This document shows positions 1 through 6,249 of a stretch of DNA of 12,942 nucleotides, in pieces. The stretch comes from an uncultured Prevotella sp. (GTDB lineage Bacteria; Bacteroidota; Bacteroidia; Bacteroidales; Bacteroidaceae): the NCBI GenBank assembly GCA_938018155.1, contig CALIIG010000163.1, positions 1 to 12,942 on the forward strand, written 5' to 3'. Made by a program: the position numbers and the translations under genes. Positions within the stretch are counted from its first letter, which is position 1; every line of letters starts with the position of its first letter. Under the pieces are notes generated by a model. It was not told the DNA's origin. It made no database searches and saw only the letters and a list, made by a program, of their open reading frames with translations.

Positions 1-31
1 ACCCCCTCTGCATGAGGATCGGCTCCACGCC

Positions 32-937
32 ATGATGCGATTGCTGCGCCCTCAGCAATGGATAAAGAACCTCTTTGTGTTCGGACCTATTATCTTTGGC
101 GGTGCCCTCTTCCGCGGTGAAGCCCTTCTGGCCGGTCTCATTACGTTCTTCGCATTCAGCTTTGCCGCCTCAGGCATCTACTGTTTTAACGATATTCACG
201 ATCTTTCCGACGATATACGGCATCCCGAAAAATGCCACCGTCCCATTGCCTCGGGTGTGGTAACGGTCGGTCAGGCTTACGGATTGATGGTGCTTATGTT
301 TGCGCTTTCCATGCTTGCAAGCCTGCTGGCGGGTCACCTGTGCATTACCATCAATCTGCTTTCAGGCACTTGGGGCGCATGCTCTGTGGCAGGAGTCATA
401 CTGATTTACTGGCTGCTGAACCTGGTCTACTGTGCCCGTCTCAAACAATATGCCATTATAGACGTGTGCATTGTGGCCTTTGGCTTCGTGCTTCGCTTGT
501 TTGCAGGCGGAGCGGCTACGGGCATCGTGCTGAGTAAATGGATTGTACTGATGACGTTTCTCATTACGCTTTTCATGAGCTTTGCGAAGCGGCGCGACGA
601 CGTTTTGCGTATGGAGCAGACGGGTTTACCGCCTCGTAAAAACACCATACGCTATAATTCTACGTTCATTAATCAGGCACTCACCATCACGGCCAGCGTT
701 ACTCTGGTGTGCTATATTATGTACACCGTCAGTCCCGAGGTCATAGCCCAGTTTAATAACGACAATCTTTACCTCACGAGTATTTTTGTTTTGGTGGGTC
801 TGCTGCGCTATATTCAGGTGACAGTAGTTGACAAACGCAGCGGCAACCCGACGAAAGTTATCCTCAAAGACCATTTTATCCAGCTCGTCGTACTGGCGTG
901 GCTCGTTGCCTTTATCCTGATTATCTATGCGTTGTAG
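32..937 (+). CDS. UbiA-family polyprenyl-phosphate phosphoribosyltransferase (DPPR synthase-like)
   Basis: Integral membrane prenyltransferase of the UbiA superfamily, closest in pattern to decaprenyl-phosphate 5-phosphoribosyltransferase, which joins PRPP to a polyprenyl phosphate. About nine hydrophobic segments fill the protein. Residues 6-12 (RPQQWIK) match the family's N-terminal signature. The first Asp motif is N53-D54..D57..D60/D61, followed by RPIASG at 70-75. The second is D144 within DVCIVAFGFVLR, ending in AGG at 158-160, typical of the phosphoribosyl subgroup rather than quinone-type UbiA proteins. KRRDD (186-190) and YTVSPE are also characteristic. The 301-aa length is normal. 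ATG at 32 or 35 suits the family N-terminus; the frame stays open to the left edge, so a longer start cannot be excluded, but those residues do not look family-like. Its stop lies inside the next gene, so the two are probably translationally coupled. Lipid and pentose identity are inferred. Confidence 0.88.
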   Translation: MMRLLRPQQWIKNLFVFGPIIFGGALFRGEALLAGLITFFAFSFAASGIYCFNDIHDLSDDIRHPEKCHRPIASGVVTVGQAYGLMVLMFALSMLASLLAGHLCITINLLSGTWGACSVAGVILIYWLLNLVYCARLKQYAIIDVCIVAFGFVLRLFAGGAATGIVLSKWIVLMTFLITLFMSFAKRRDDVLRMEQTGLPPRKNTIRYNSTFINQALTITASVTLVCYIMYTVSPEVIAQFNNDNLYLTSIFVLVGLLRYIQVTVVDKRSGNPTKVILKDHFIQLVVLAWLVAFILIIYAL

Positions 938-1550
938 GGTTTACACGTTCGACTTTGACGGCACGCTCACCACACGCGATACGCTGCTTCTCTTCATCCG
1001 CTTTGTGTGCGGGTGGTGGGGTTTAGTCGGCGTCCTCATGCGTTATGCCCCTCTGCTGGTGCTGATGAAATTTAAATTATACCCTAACTGGCGTGTCAAG
1101 CAAAAGGTTTTCAGCAGATGTTTCTGTGGCATGACGGTGGAAAGGTTCAACGATGATTGTCGTCTTTTTGCCGAAAAATATCGCTGTGGCGTGCTCCGTC
1201 CCGATGGTATGGAAGCCGTCCGGCGGGCTTTGGACGAGGGTGCTGTGGTGATGATTGTCAGCGCGAGCATTGACAACTGGGTGCGTCCGTTCTTTAACGA
1301 TGTTCTTCCTTCATCGTCCGGACAAGGAACATTGCTCGTTCTGGGTACGCAGGTTGAGGCCGAAGATGGTCGTCTGACGGGCCAATTTATGGGTCATAAC
1401 TGTTACGGGGCCGAAAAAGTGCGCCGTATCAGTGTTATGCTATCAGCACCGCGTGAGGATTGTTATATCGTGGCCTTCGGCGACAGTCGGGGCGACAGGG
1501 AAATGTTACAGTATGCAGATGAGGCACATTATAAGCCATTTAGACGATAA
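927..1550 (+). CDS. HAD-IB family phosphatase (SerB-like), probably acting with the UbiA enzyme
   Basis: Haloacid dehalogenase-type hydrolase, subfamily IB. All catalytic motifs are visible: motif I D9-F-D11-G-T13, motif II serine in SAS at 112-114, motif III K164, and motif IV GDSRGD with D186 and D190. The C-terminal HYKPFR is usual for this subfamily, and the helical stretch between motifs I and II (about 20-90) corresponds to its cap. It is 207 aa, a normal length. The ATG lies 11 bp inside the UbiA gene, with no intergenic space. HAD-IB and UbiA domains are often neighbours or fused in other genomes. The likely substrate is the polyprenyl-phosphoryl-5-phosphoribose made by the upstream enzyme, with loss of the 5-phosphate. 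That role is inferred from position; the protein alone would only support a generic small-molecule phosphatase. Confidence 0.85.
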   Translation: MRCRVYTFDFDGTLTTRDTLLLFIRFVCGWWGLVGVLMRYAPLLVLMKFKLYPNWRVKQKVFSRCFCGMTVERFNDDCRLFAEKYRCGVLRPDGMEAVRRALDEGAVVMIVSASIDNWVRPFFNDVLPSSSGQGTLLVLGTQVEAEDGRLTGQFMGHNCYGAEKVRRISVMLSAPREDCYIVAFGDSRGDREMLQYADEAHYKPFRR

Positions 1551-1563
1551 ACGTCGCCGTAAG

Positions 1564-1950
1564 ATGGGCGAAATATTGCGTTTCGGCATTGTGGGCGTGC
1601 TGGCCACGCTCATACAGTATGGCGTTTATCGTGGCCTTTTGTTATTTATTCCTGACGGTATTTCAACGGCACGTGTACAGCTTTTGTCAAGTTTGTGTAT
1701 GACCGCAGGCTATGCAATAAGTTTCATTTTTAACTTTTTTGCCAGCACCCACTTCACATTCAGGGTCGAAGCCAATGCCCGTCGCGGTGCGGGCTTTGCC
1801 TTCAGCCATGCCGTAAACTATCTGTTGCAGATGGCTACACTTAATTTCTTCCTCTGGATAGGGCTGTCAAAGGCCCTGGCTCCCGTCCCCATGTTCTGTA
1901 TCTGTGTGCCTGTAAACTTTGTCCTTGTTCGCTTTTTCCTGAAGCGGTAG
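1564..1950 (+). CDS. GtrA-family small membrane protein
   Basis: Four-helix integral membrane protein of the GtrA family, whose members help move or anchor polyprenyl-phosphate-linked sugars at the inner membrane (phage GtrA, mycobacterial Rv3789). Visible signatures are the opening ILRFGIVGVLATLIQYGVY and the central NFFASTHFTFR, the equivalent of the family's aromatic/TF motif at the second to third helix. From ATG 1564 it is 128 aa, the usual GtrA size, and begins 13 nt after the HAD stop. ATG at 1519, giving about 143 aa and overlapping the HAD gene, is possible. A start at 1432 would add 44 residues that are only the HAD gene read in another frame. It is the third gene of the UbiA-HAD-GtrA set and probably flips or presents the pentose lipid. 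Molecular function is inferred. Confidence 0.82.
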   Translation: MGEILRFGIVGVLATLIQYGVYRGLLLFIPDGISTARVQLLSSLCMTAGYAISFIFNFFASTHFTFRVEANARRGAGFAFSHAVNYLLQMATLNFFLWIGLSKALAPVPMFCICVPVNFVLVRFFLKR

Positions 1951-2005
1951 GCTGAAAAACTTAACCATTTAAAGGCTATTCCCTGTTTCTTCGCTGGCTT
2001 TTTGT

Positions 2006-2053
2006 CATTGTTCGACGGCCGTCAGCAGCGTTGATGGCGGCCGTCGAACAATG
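2006..2053. repeat. Long imperfect hairpin, first of a tandem pair (45-bp spacing)
   Basis: A 48-bp near-palindrome. The outer 16 bp pair perfectly (CATTGTTCGACGGCCG at 2006-2021 with CGGCCGTCGAACAATG at 2038-2053), and the inner bases extend the stem to about 23 positions with one mismatch and two G-T pairs. It starts 56 bp after the GtrA stop. There is no T-tract on either side, so it is not a standard intrinsic terminator, though it could still end or protect the upstream transcript. It shares GACGGCCGTCAGCAG with the next hairpin at exactly 45 bp offset. Confidence 0.7.
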
Positions 2054-2058
2054 GGTAT

Positions 2059-2090
2059 GACGGCCGTCAGCAGTGCTGTTGACGGCTGTC
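2059..2090. repeat. Second tandem hairpin copy
   Basis: A 15-bp arm GACGGCCGTCAGCAG, a 2-nt centre and the arm CTGTTGACGGCTGTC; the arms pair completely if two G-U pairs are allowed. Both differences between the arms keep pairing in RNA, which hints at selection on structure. The left arm is identical to 2014-2028 in the first copy. The function is unknown: REP-like element, transcript-end structure or protein site. Confidence 0.65.
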
Positions 2091-2419
2091 GAATGATGAG
2101 CGTTATCTTGTAACGATGATGGCATGGTAGCGTATTCGATTAGCCATAAGGGGTATAAGGGGAGAAGAATAGCGGGGTAACTGGCGAAGGCTGGTGATTG
2201 ACGGTTTTGTTCGTTTTGCTGATGTTAAAAACGTTAATTACTTTCATATGTGAAGAAAAATGAACTAATTTTATGCTAAATAAATCTGTTTTACGGCTAA
2301 AAACTTATGAATGGGATAGCCGTTAGCATTGTAGCCTGTTGTGCTGAAGAGTATACGCTATCATATTCAATGTAGTTTTTGAGCATTGAAACCTGAATTG
2401 TAAACTAAAACTAACGTAT

Positions 2420-2653
2420 ATGTTGATAAGATTATTAGATGTATTGGGTGAGCTTTTTGTGCTCGCTTTCATCATTTGGATGCTTACAGGATTCCCTAAG
2501 CGCGTAAAGATAGTGGTTAATTGCATCAAGGAACATAACGTGAGAGACACTATAGGTAATTCCATTTTCCTGCTGGTTATACTTGCTCTATGGGCATATA
2601 TATCATGGGCTTTGTTTGATTTTCAACGATTTTGGGGAATTTTGGTACAATAA
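2420..2653 (+). CDS. Small two-helix membrane protein, unknown function
   Basis: A 77-aa frame with no family I recognise. Two hydrophobic segments, roughly residues 4-24 and 49-66, flank a short basic and polar loop (GFPKRVKIVVNCIKEH). It begins at an ATG after an AT-rich leader and ends with TAATAA, both reasonable for a real gene. A second small two-helix protein follows 34 bp later, and such pairs are often co-expressed. Base composition is lower in GC than the glycan genes on either side. The evidence is open frame, membrane pattern and context only; it could be a small accessory membrane protein or an acquired gene of unknown role. Confidence 0.5.
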   Translation: MLIRLLDVLGELFVLAFIIWMLTGFPKRVKIVVNCIKEHNVRDTIGNSIFLLVILALWAYISWALFDFQRFWGILVQ

Positions 2654-2687
2654 TAATTTAGTTTATAGCTTTTAATCATTTCATACT

Positions 2688-2879
2688 ATGATTACGATCT
2701 TTAATATAATAGTAAGCATTATAGGCGCACTGGCATTGGGTTTTGTACTTAATGTCCTCACGACTCCTGACATGAAGAGCATGAGGCGCATCCTACGGGT
2801 TCGCTCGATAAGAAAGCGTGTTGTCACGGCTTTGGCGATATTTGCCCTGGTTGTGCTCTATCAGTGGCTGCGTGTATGA
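2688..2879 (+). CDS. Second small two-helix membrane protein, unknown function
   Basis: A 63-aa frame with two hydrophobic segments (about 4-23 and 44-59) separated by a strongly basic loop rich in Arg and Lys (MRRILRVRSIRKR). That loop would sit in the cytoplasm by the positive-inside rule, placing both ends outside. No family is recognised. It follows the 77-aa protein by 34 bp on the same strand and shares the plan helix, basic loop, helix, though I see no clear sequence identity between them. About 130 bp separate it from the large membrane protein gene. It may be a real small protein; support is modest. Confidence 0.45.
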   Translation: MITIFNIIVSIIGALALGFVLNVLTTPDMKSMRRILRVRSIRKRVVTALAIFALVVLYQWLRV

Positions 2880-3010
2880 TGTACGCCGTGTGCAGTCAGC
2901 CGCACAAGGTACGGCTTTGAGATGCCCAAAGCACGGGCCTGCGGTAAGGATAATGGACGGTTTGCTTGCATATTTCAGAAAAAATTGCGAATATTGCAAG
3001 GTTAAAAGTT

Positions 3011-4450
3011 ATGAAATCTGTTTTCCGTTTGTTCCGTATCAGGCGCGAAGAACGGTGGCCTGCCTTTGCCGTGCTGGTGTATGTGGGGCTGCTGAACGCC
3101 TTGGTGGTTGGCCATTATGCCGACCGTTTCTTTGAGTTGTCGCGCAATTATCACCGTCTTTTCATACGTTATTTCCATATTTCAGGCTTCGATCCGCTGA
3201 GCTATGCGGTGCTGTCGCAGTGGGATACCGAGTATAACATATTCCGTCACCCGCTGTTAGCTTTCTTCATGTACCTGCCCAACCAGCTCAACCAGGGGCT
3301 GATGATGCTTACCGGACGTAATTTTGCGCCGGTGGTCATGGCGTTGTTGCTTGTTTTTTGTGCATTTTACAGCTTCGTCTTTCTGTGCAGAATATTCCGC
3401 GAAATAATAGGTTTGCCGCGTACGGATGCACGTTTGCTCGGCATGCTGACGTTCAGTTTTGCCTACGTTATGGTAGGCGTGAGCGTGCCCGACCATTTTA
3501 GTTTGTCGATGTTTGCGCTTATCCTGACGCTTTATATTGCGGGTTTGAAGATGACGTCAGGCCGCCGGTTTACCATCCGGCAAACGGTTTTGCTGTTCGT
3601 TATGACGGCAGGCATATCGCTGAACAATGGTGTAAAGGTGTTTCTGGCGGCACTTTTTGCGAACGGCAAGCGTTTTTGGCGTCCCGCTTTCCTGCTGCCG
3701 GCCGTCGTCGTGCCGTCGTGCCTGATATGGCTTGGCGCGCGGGCGGAGTGGAATTACTTTGAGAAACCCGACTTCGTGGCGCGACAGCTGAAGCGCGACA
3801 GCATAGCCAATATACGACATGAAAGGCTGGCGCAGGCGTTCAAAGACACAACAACGCTGCGCGATACCGTTGCCGTCAACGTGGCTATACAAGCTAAAAT
3901 AAAGGGCGATGACTCGATACGTGAGGCCCGTCGCAACAAGGCGTCGGGGCAGGTACAGGCGGCACGCCATATTGCGCAGGGCGGATTTATGCAATGGACT
4001 GACATATCGACGCCGCGATTCCCCTCAATGGTTGAAAACTTTTTTGGCGAACCGCTGCAGCTTCATCAGGATTATCTGTTGGGCGACGTGCGTAACTGCC
4101 GGCCCGAAATTGTGCATTACCGCTATGTTTTCAACTATGTGGCCGAGGCTTTGCTGGTGGGGCTGTTCGTTGCCGGCGTGTGGTTCGGACGCCGTAACCG
4201 ACTGTTGTGGCTGGCTTTGTTGTTTATGGGCTTCGACCTGCTGATACACGAAGGGCTTGGTTTCGGCATTGAAGAGGTGTATATCATGTCGCCTCACTGG
4301 CTGTTTGTGCTTACCGTTGCCGTGGCTTTCGTGTTTAAGGCTGCCCGAAACAGCCGGTGGCTGCGCCCGCTGCGCCTGCTCACGCTGGGGCTTGCCCTGT
4401 GGATGCTTGTGTGGAACGGGCGGCTTTACATACAGTATCTGGCGGGATAG
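3011..4450 (+). CDS. Large polytopic membrane protein (DUF6080-like), candidate GT-C glycosyltransferase, copy 1
   Basis: A 479-aa protein with roughly ten hydrophobic segments and one long charged loop at about 255-340. I recall the family as the Bacteroidetes DUF6080 group, of unproven function. Start ATG 3011 is chosen because residues 1-16 (FRLFRIRREERW) align with the start of the paralogue at 7492; a start at 2966 would add 15 unmatched residues. Shared landmarks are SGFD (58-61), RHPLL (79-83), VPDHFSLSMF, GISLNNGVK, FANGKRF, STPRFPSMVENFFGE followed by QLH, RPEIVHYRY and GFGIEEVYIMSP. An Asp in the first external loop followed by an RHPL-type helix start resembles GT-C enzymes such as ArnT/PMT that use polyprenyl-phosphate sugars. 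With the lipid-pentose genes upstream, transfer of that pentose to a glycan or protein is a reasonable guess, but it rests on weak similarity. Confidence 0.75.
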   Translation: MKSVFRLFRIRREERWPAFAVLVYVGLLNALVVGHYADRFFELSRNYHRLFIRYFHISGFDPLSYAVLSQWDTEYNIFRHPLLAFFMYLPNQLNQGLMMLTGRNFAPVVMALLLVFCAFYSFVFLCRIFREIIGLPRTDARLLGMLTFSFAYVMVGVSVPDHFSLSMFALILTLYIAGLKMTSGRRFTIRQTVLLFVMTAGISLNNGVKVFLAALFANGKRFWRPAFLLPAVVVPSCLIWLGARAEWNYFEKPDFVARQLKRDSIANIRHERLAQAFKDTTTLRDTVAVNVAIQAKIKGDDSIREARRNKASGQVQAARHIAQGGFMQWTDISTPRFPSMVENFFGEPLQLHQDYLLGDVRNCRPEIVHYRYVFNYVAEALLVGLFVAGVWFGRRNRLLWLALLFMGFDLLIHEGLGFGIEEVYIMSPHWLFVLTVAVAFVFKAARNSRWLRPLRLLTLGLALWMLVWNGRLYIQYLAG

Positions 4451-4477
4451 CGTCAGCGGAGTGGTTCTGCCGTATGC

Positions 4478-4495
4478 TCTTTCAAATTGGAAAGA
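4478..4495. terminator. Short stem-loop between convergent genes, possible terminator
   Basis: TCTTTC at 4478-4483 pairs with GAAAGA at 4490-4495 around a 6-nt loop, in the 105-bp gap where the membrane protein gene (+) and glycosyltransferase gene (-) converge. The stem is short and AT-rich and no T-tract follows on either strand, so the call is weak. Confidence 0.25.
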
Positions 4496-4555
4496 ACTGC
4501 TGTAACGGCATTACGGCCTTTTGATTTGCTGATAATTCGTGGCCCGCAAGCCTTG

Positions 4556-5581
4556 TCAGTCGAAGCGGGAATGCCCCGTCATGATGCGGAAACGGTTGGC
4601 AACGGCCGAGGCGATGCGGCCGAAGTTGCCGTGAACAAGGTTAAGCCACAGCTCTTCCAGCGAACGGGCGGCCTTGATTAACGGGTGTCCCCAGGCCATT
4701 GTCTTGAACATACGGTTCTTGTATTCCACGTCCTCAATTACGTATCGCGGGTGTTTCAGGGGGAAGCTCAGCTCGTATCGTCCCATGGTGAAGATGCGGC
4801 GGTAGGCCTTCGGCAGGTCGCGGTTGCTGCCCGACAGATGCACTCCCTCGCCCGAAGCACCGGCATTGTTGATCATATTCACGCGGGGAACGATGCTTAA
4901 ACCCGAGTTTAGGAAGATGGCGGCATGGAGAATGGTTTCGTAATAGGCCTTCCCCAGCGACCTGTGATACCGGCAGAAGCGGAGGAAGTTATGCTGATAG
5001 CGGCGTTCCCTGATAAGACTGCCGAGGAGGCGGGTGGCATATTCGTCGTCGAGGAAGCCGTAGTGTTCGTCCCACTGGTCAACAACGCGCCGCCATGTAG
5101 CCCATCCGTTGATGCTGAAGGCTGTGGTAAAAAGGTAGTCGCAGGGCATGCCGGGCGTTGTTTCGTCGTAGTTGGTTCCCGAAATCATGCTGATGCGGTC
5201 GTCGTTTTCGTAGCGGTCGAGCATTTCCTTGCAGAAGGGAAAGAACGATTGCGAGGGCGTGTCGTCGTCTTCGAGCACAATGCACTTGTCGACAATAGAA
5301 AAGGCCCACTTCTGCGACATGTAATTGGAGGGGTCGCATCCGTAGTTTTTTGTCTGGTACAAGCGGTGCACGTCACATTCCCAGCCGATGTTTTCGTCGG
5401 CCACAATTTGCCTGCTGGCCTCCATGCCTGCGCGGTCGCGTTCGTCCCGTGCGCCGTCCTGATAAAGAAAAAGGTGCGAAGGGCGCGCCTTTTTTACCTC
5501 TTCAAACATCAGTTTCAGGGTTTCGGGGCGGTTGAAAAAGAGTATCAGAACCGCGATGTCGGTTTTGTAAGGTTGTTTCAT
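4556..5581 (-). CDS. GT-A fold glycosyltransferase (HlpA-like / GNT-I-like)
   Basis: Cytoplasmic sugar transferase with a GT-A nucleotide-sugar fold, 341 aa, no signal peptide or membrane helix. The N-terminal strand ends in FFNRPE (15-20), usual for this group. The metal-binding acidic motif is E104-D105-D106-D107 within IVLEDDDTPS, followed by SFFPFC. GWATWRR (159-165) is the group's acceptor-side signature. Proteins of this type are often labelled hemolytic protein HlpA-like or family A glycosyltransferase and occur in O-antigen and capsule loci. The start at 5581 is 16-20 nt below a good Bacteroidetes promoter. It converges with copy 1 of the large membrane protein, and the 22-bp repeat array lies upstream. 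The C-terminal third has basic and amphipathic stretches that may touch the membrane. Donor and acceptor cannot be read from the sequence. Confidence 0.82.
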   Translation of the reverse strand: MKQPYKTDIAVLILFFNRPETLKLMFEEVKKARPSHLFLYQDGARDERDRAGMEASRQIVADENIGWECDVHRLYQTKNYGCDPSNYMSQKWAFSIVDKCIVLEDDDTPSQSFFPFCKEMLDRYENDDRISMISGTNYDETTPGMPCDYLFTTAFSINGWATWRRVVDQWDEHYGFLDDEYATRLLGSLIRERRYQHNFLRFCRYHRSLGKAYYETILHAAIFLNSGLSIVPRVNMINNAGASGEGVHLSGSNRDLPKAYRRIFTMGRYELSFPLKHPRYVIEDVEYKNRMFKTMAWGHPLIKAARSLEELWLNLVHGNFGRIASAVANRFRIMTGHSRFD

Positions 5582-5595
5582 GCCGTTGAGTTTTC

Positions 5596-5636
5596 TGTTT
5601 GTGCAAAGTTAGCATATTTCCTGTATACGGCAGAAT
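5596..5636 (-). repeat. Duplicated promoter block, copy 1
   Basis: 41 bp starting TGTTTGTGCAAAGTTAG, identical to 7376-7416 at 39 of 41 positions (differences at 5613/7393 and 5623/7403). Weaker similarity continues for about another 60 bp, to around 5695 in this copy and 7475 in the other. Both copies sit directly upstream of a minus-strand gene and contain its promoter. Confidence 0.75.
5604..5635 (-). promoter_or_regulatory. Bacteroidetes sigma-ABfr promoter of the glycosyltransferase gene
   Basis: On the minus strand, TAACTTTG (plus 5604-5611) matches the -7 consensus TAnnTTTG, and TTCTG (plus 5631-5635) stands at -33 with a 19-bp spacer, one base from the TTTG consensus. Transcription would start near 5597, leaving a leader of about 16 nt before the ATG at 5581. 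The surrounding 41 bp recur almost unchanged before the acyltransferase gene. Confidence 0.62.
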
Positions 5637-5699
5637 CCCGATTGCCTTTTTCCTGTTTTGCCGGCTTTTGTTTGGTTGAATTTTACAGATTCGGCCCCG

Positions 5700-5827
5700 T
5701 TCGAAGGCAGGGCGGACGGTATAATTAAGGTGTGGTCTTTTTGCAGATTCCTTTCGGCGCAAACGTTATACCCGGTTGTTTTGATTTGCGCCCCTTTTAC
5801 ATCTCCTGTTTCCTTTGACAGAATTTC
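5700..5827. other. Unassigned spacer between promoter block and repeat array
   Basis: About 130 bp with no start, conserved motif or clear structure that I can support. Plus-strand similarity to the region ahead of the second large membrane protein gene fades near 5695, so no remnant of a second coding start is visible here. Confidence 0.4.
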
Positions 5828-6201
5828 TTCGCAATACTGTTCCCGTTTCTTCGCAATACTGTTCCCGTTTCTGCGAAATACTGTTCCCGTTCATTCGGAA
5901 TACTGTTCCCGTTTCTTCGCAATACGGTTCCCGTTTCTGCGCAATACGGTTCGCCATTCTTCGGAATACTGTTCCCGTTTCTGCGCAATACGGTTCCCGT
6001 TTCTTCGCAATACGATTCCCGTTTCTGCACAATACGGTTCCCGCTTCTTCGCAATACGGTTCGCCATTCTGCGGAATATACATCTAACAATTGCGGAATG
6101 TACATTTAGAAACATCGGAATGTACATTTAGAAACATCGGAATGTACATCTAACAATTGTGGAATGTACATTTAGAAACACCGGAATGTGCATCTGGCAA
6201 A
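5828..6201. repeat. Tandem array of seventeen 22-bp units in two phase-locked types
   Basis: Seventeen units begin exactly 22 bp apart from 5828 to 6180; an eighteenth at 6202 is degenerate. Units 1-11 (5828-6069) read TTCGCAATAC plus TGTTCCCGTTTC, with recurrent alternatives (TTCG or TGCG at the front, CTG or CGG in the middle, and two units, 6 and 11, ending TTCGCCATTC). Units 12-17 (6070-6201) keep the front as TNCGGAATG but replace the back with TACATTTAGAAAC or TACATCTAACAAT. The switch happens without an insertion, deletion or loss of phase. Unit length is not a multiple of three and there are few stops, so overlapping frames stay open on both strands; I regard these as artefacts. The array lies between the acyltransferase stop (6250) and the glycosyltransferase promoter region (5635). 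Its role is unknown. Confidence 0.92.
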
Positions 6202-6249
6202 ATCAGGATGCGGAAATAAAAGAAAGCCGTAGCGGCGCGAGGTTTTCTG

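Larger units (their letters stand above)
1951..2419. other. Intergenic stretch, about 470 bp, AT-richer with several inverted repeats
   Basis: No convincing gene is seen. It begins with two tandem long hairpins (2006-2090, listed separately), then a short 5-bp stem CGTTA/TAACG at 2101-2115. Further on is a perfect 7-bp inverted repeat, ACGGCTA at 2293-2299 and TAGCCGT at 2317-2323, with a 17-nt loop. A weak -7-like match (TAATTTTA, 2266-2273) could serve the small proteins downstream, but I would not call it a promoter on this evidence. The right half is visibly poorer in GC than the flanking glycan genes. A short minus-strand frame (2323-2565) crosses this area but has no recognisable features and is unlikely to be real. 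Confidence 0.5.

Noticed and set aside
1432..1563. Upstream start of the GtrA gene
   Set aside because: The added segment is the HAD gene's 3-prime end in another frame; GtrA proteins start close to the ILRFGIVG helix.
2006..2053. Standard intrinsic terminator
   Set aside because: The stem is long and strong but there is no T-tract on either strand, so it is reported as a hairpin only.
2818..3135. 105-aa plus-strand frame bridging the second small protein and the large membrane protein
   Set aside because: It overlaps the ends of both better-supported genes in another frame and has no membrane or domain pattern.
4925..5728. 267-aa plus-strand open frame
   Set aside because: It is antisense to the glycosyltransferase gene, its protein has no domain pattern, and it only reflects the codon bias of the true gene on the other strand.
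5658..6131. Open frames on both strands across the 22-bp array with repetitive protein products
   Set aside because: The 22-bp unit is not a multiple of three and has few stops, so overlapping frames stay open on both strands; the products are repeats of the DNA, with no start signals.
5828..6201. CRISPR array
   Set aside because: There are no unique spacers between repeats; units are contiguous and vary gradually, and no cas gene is seen.
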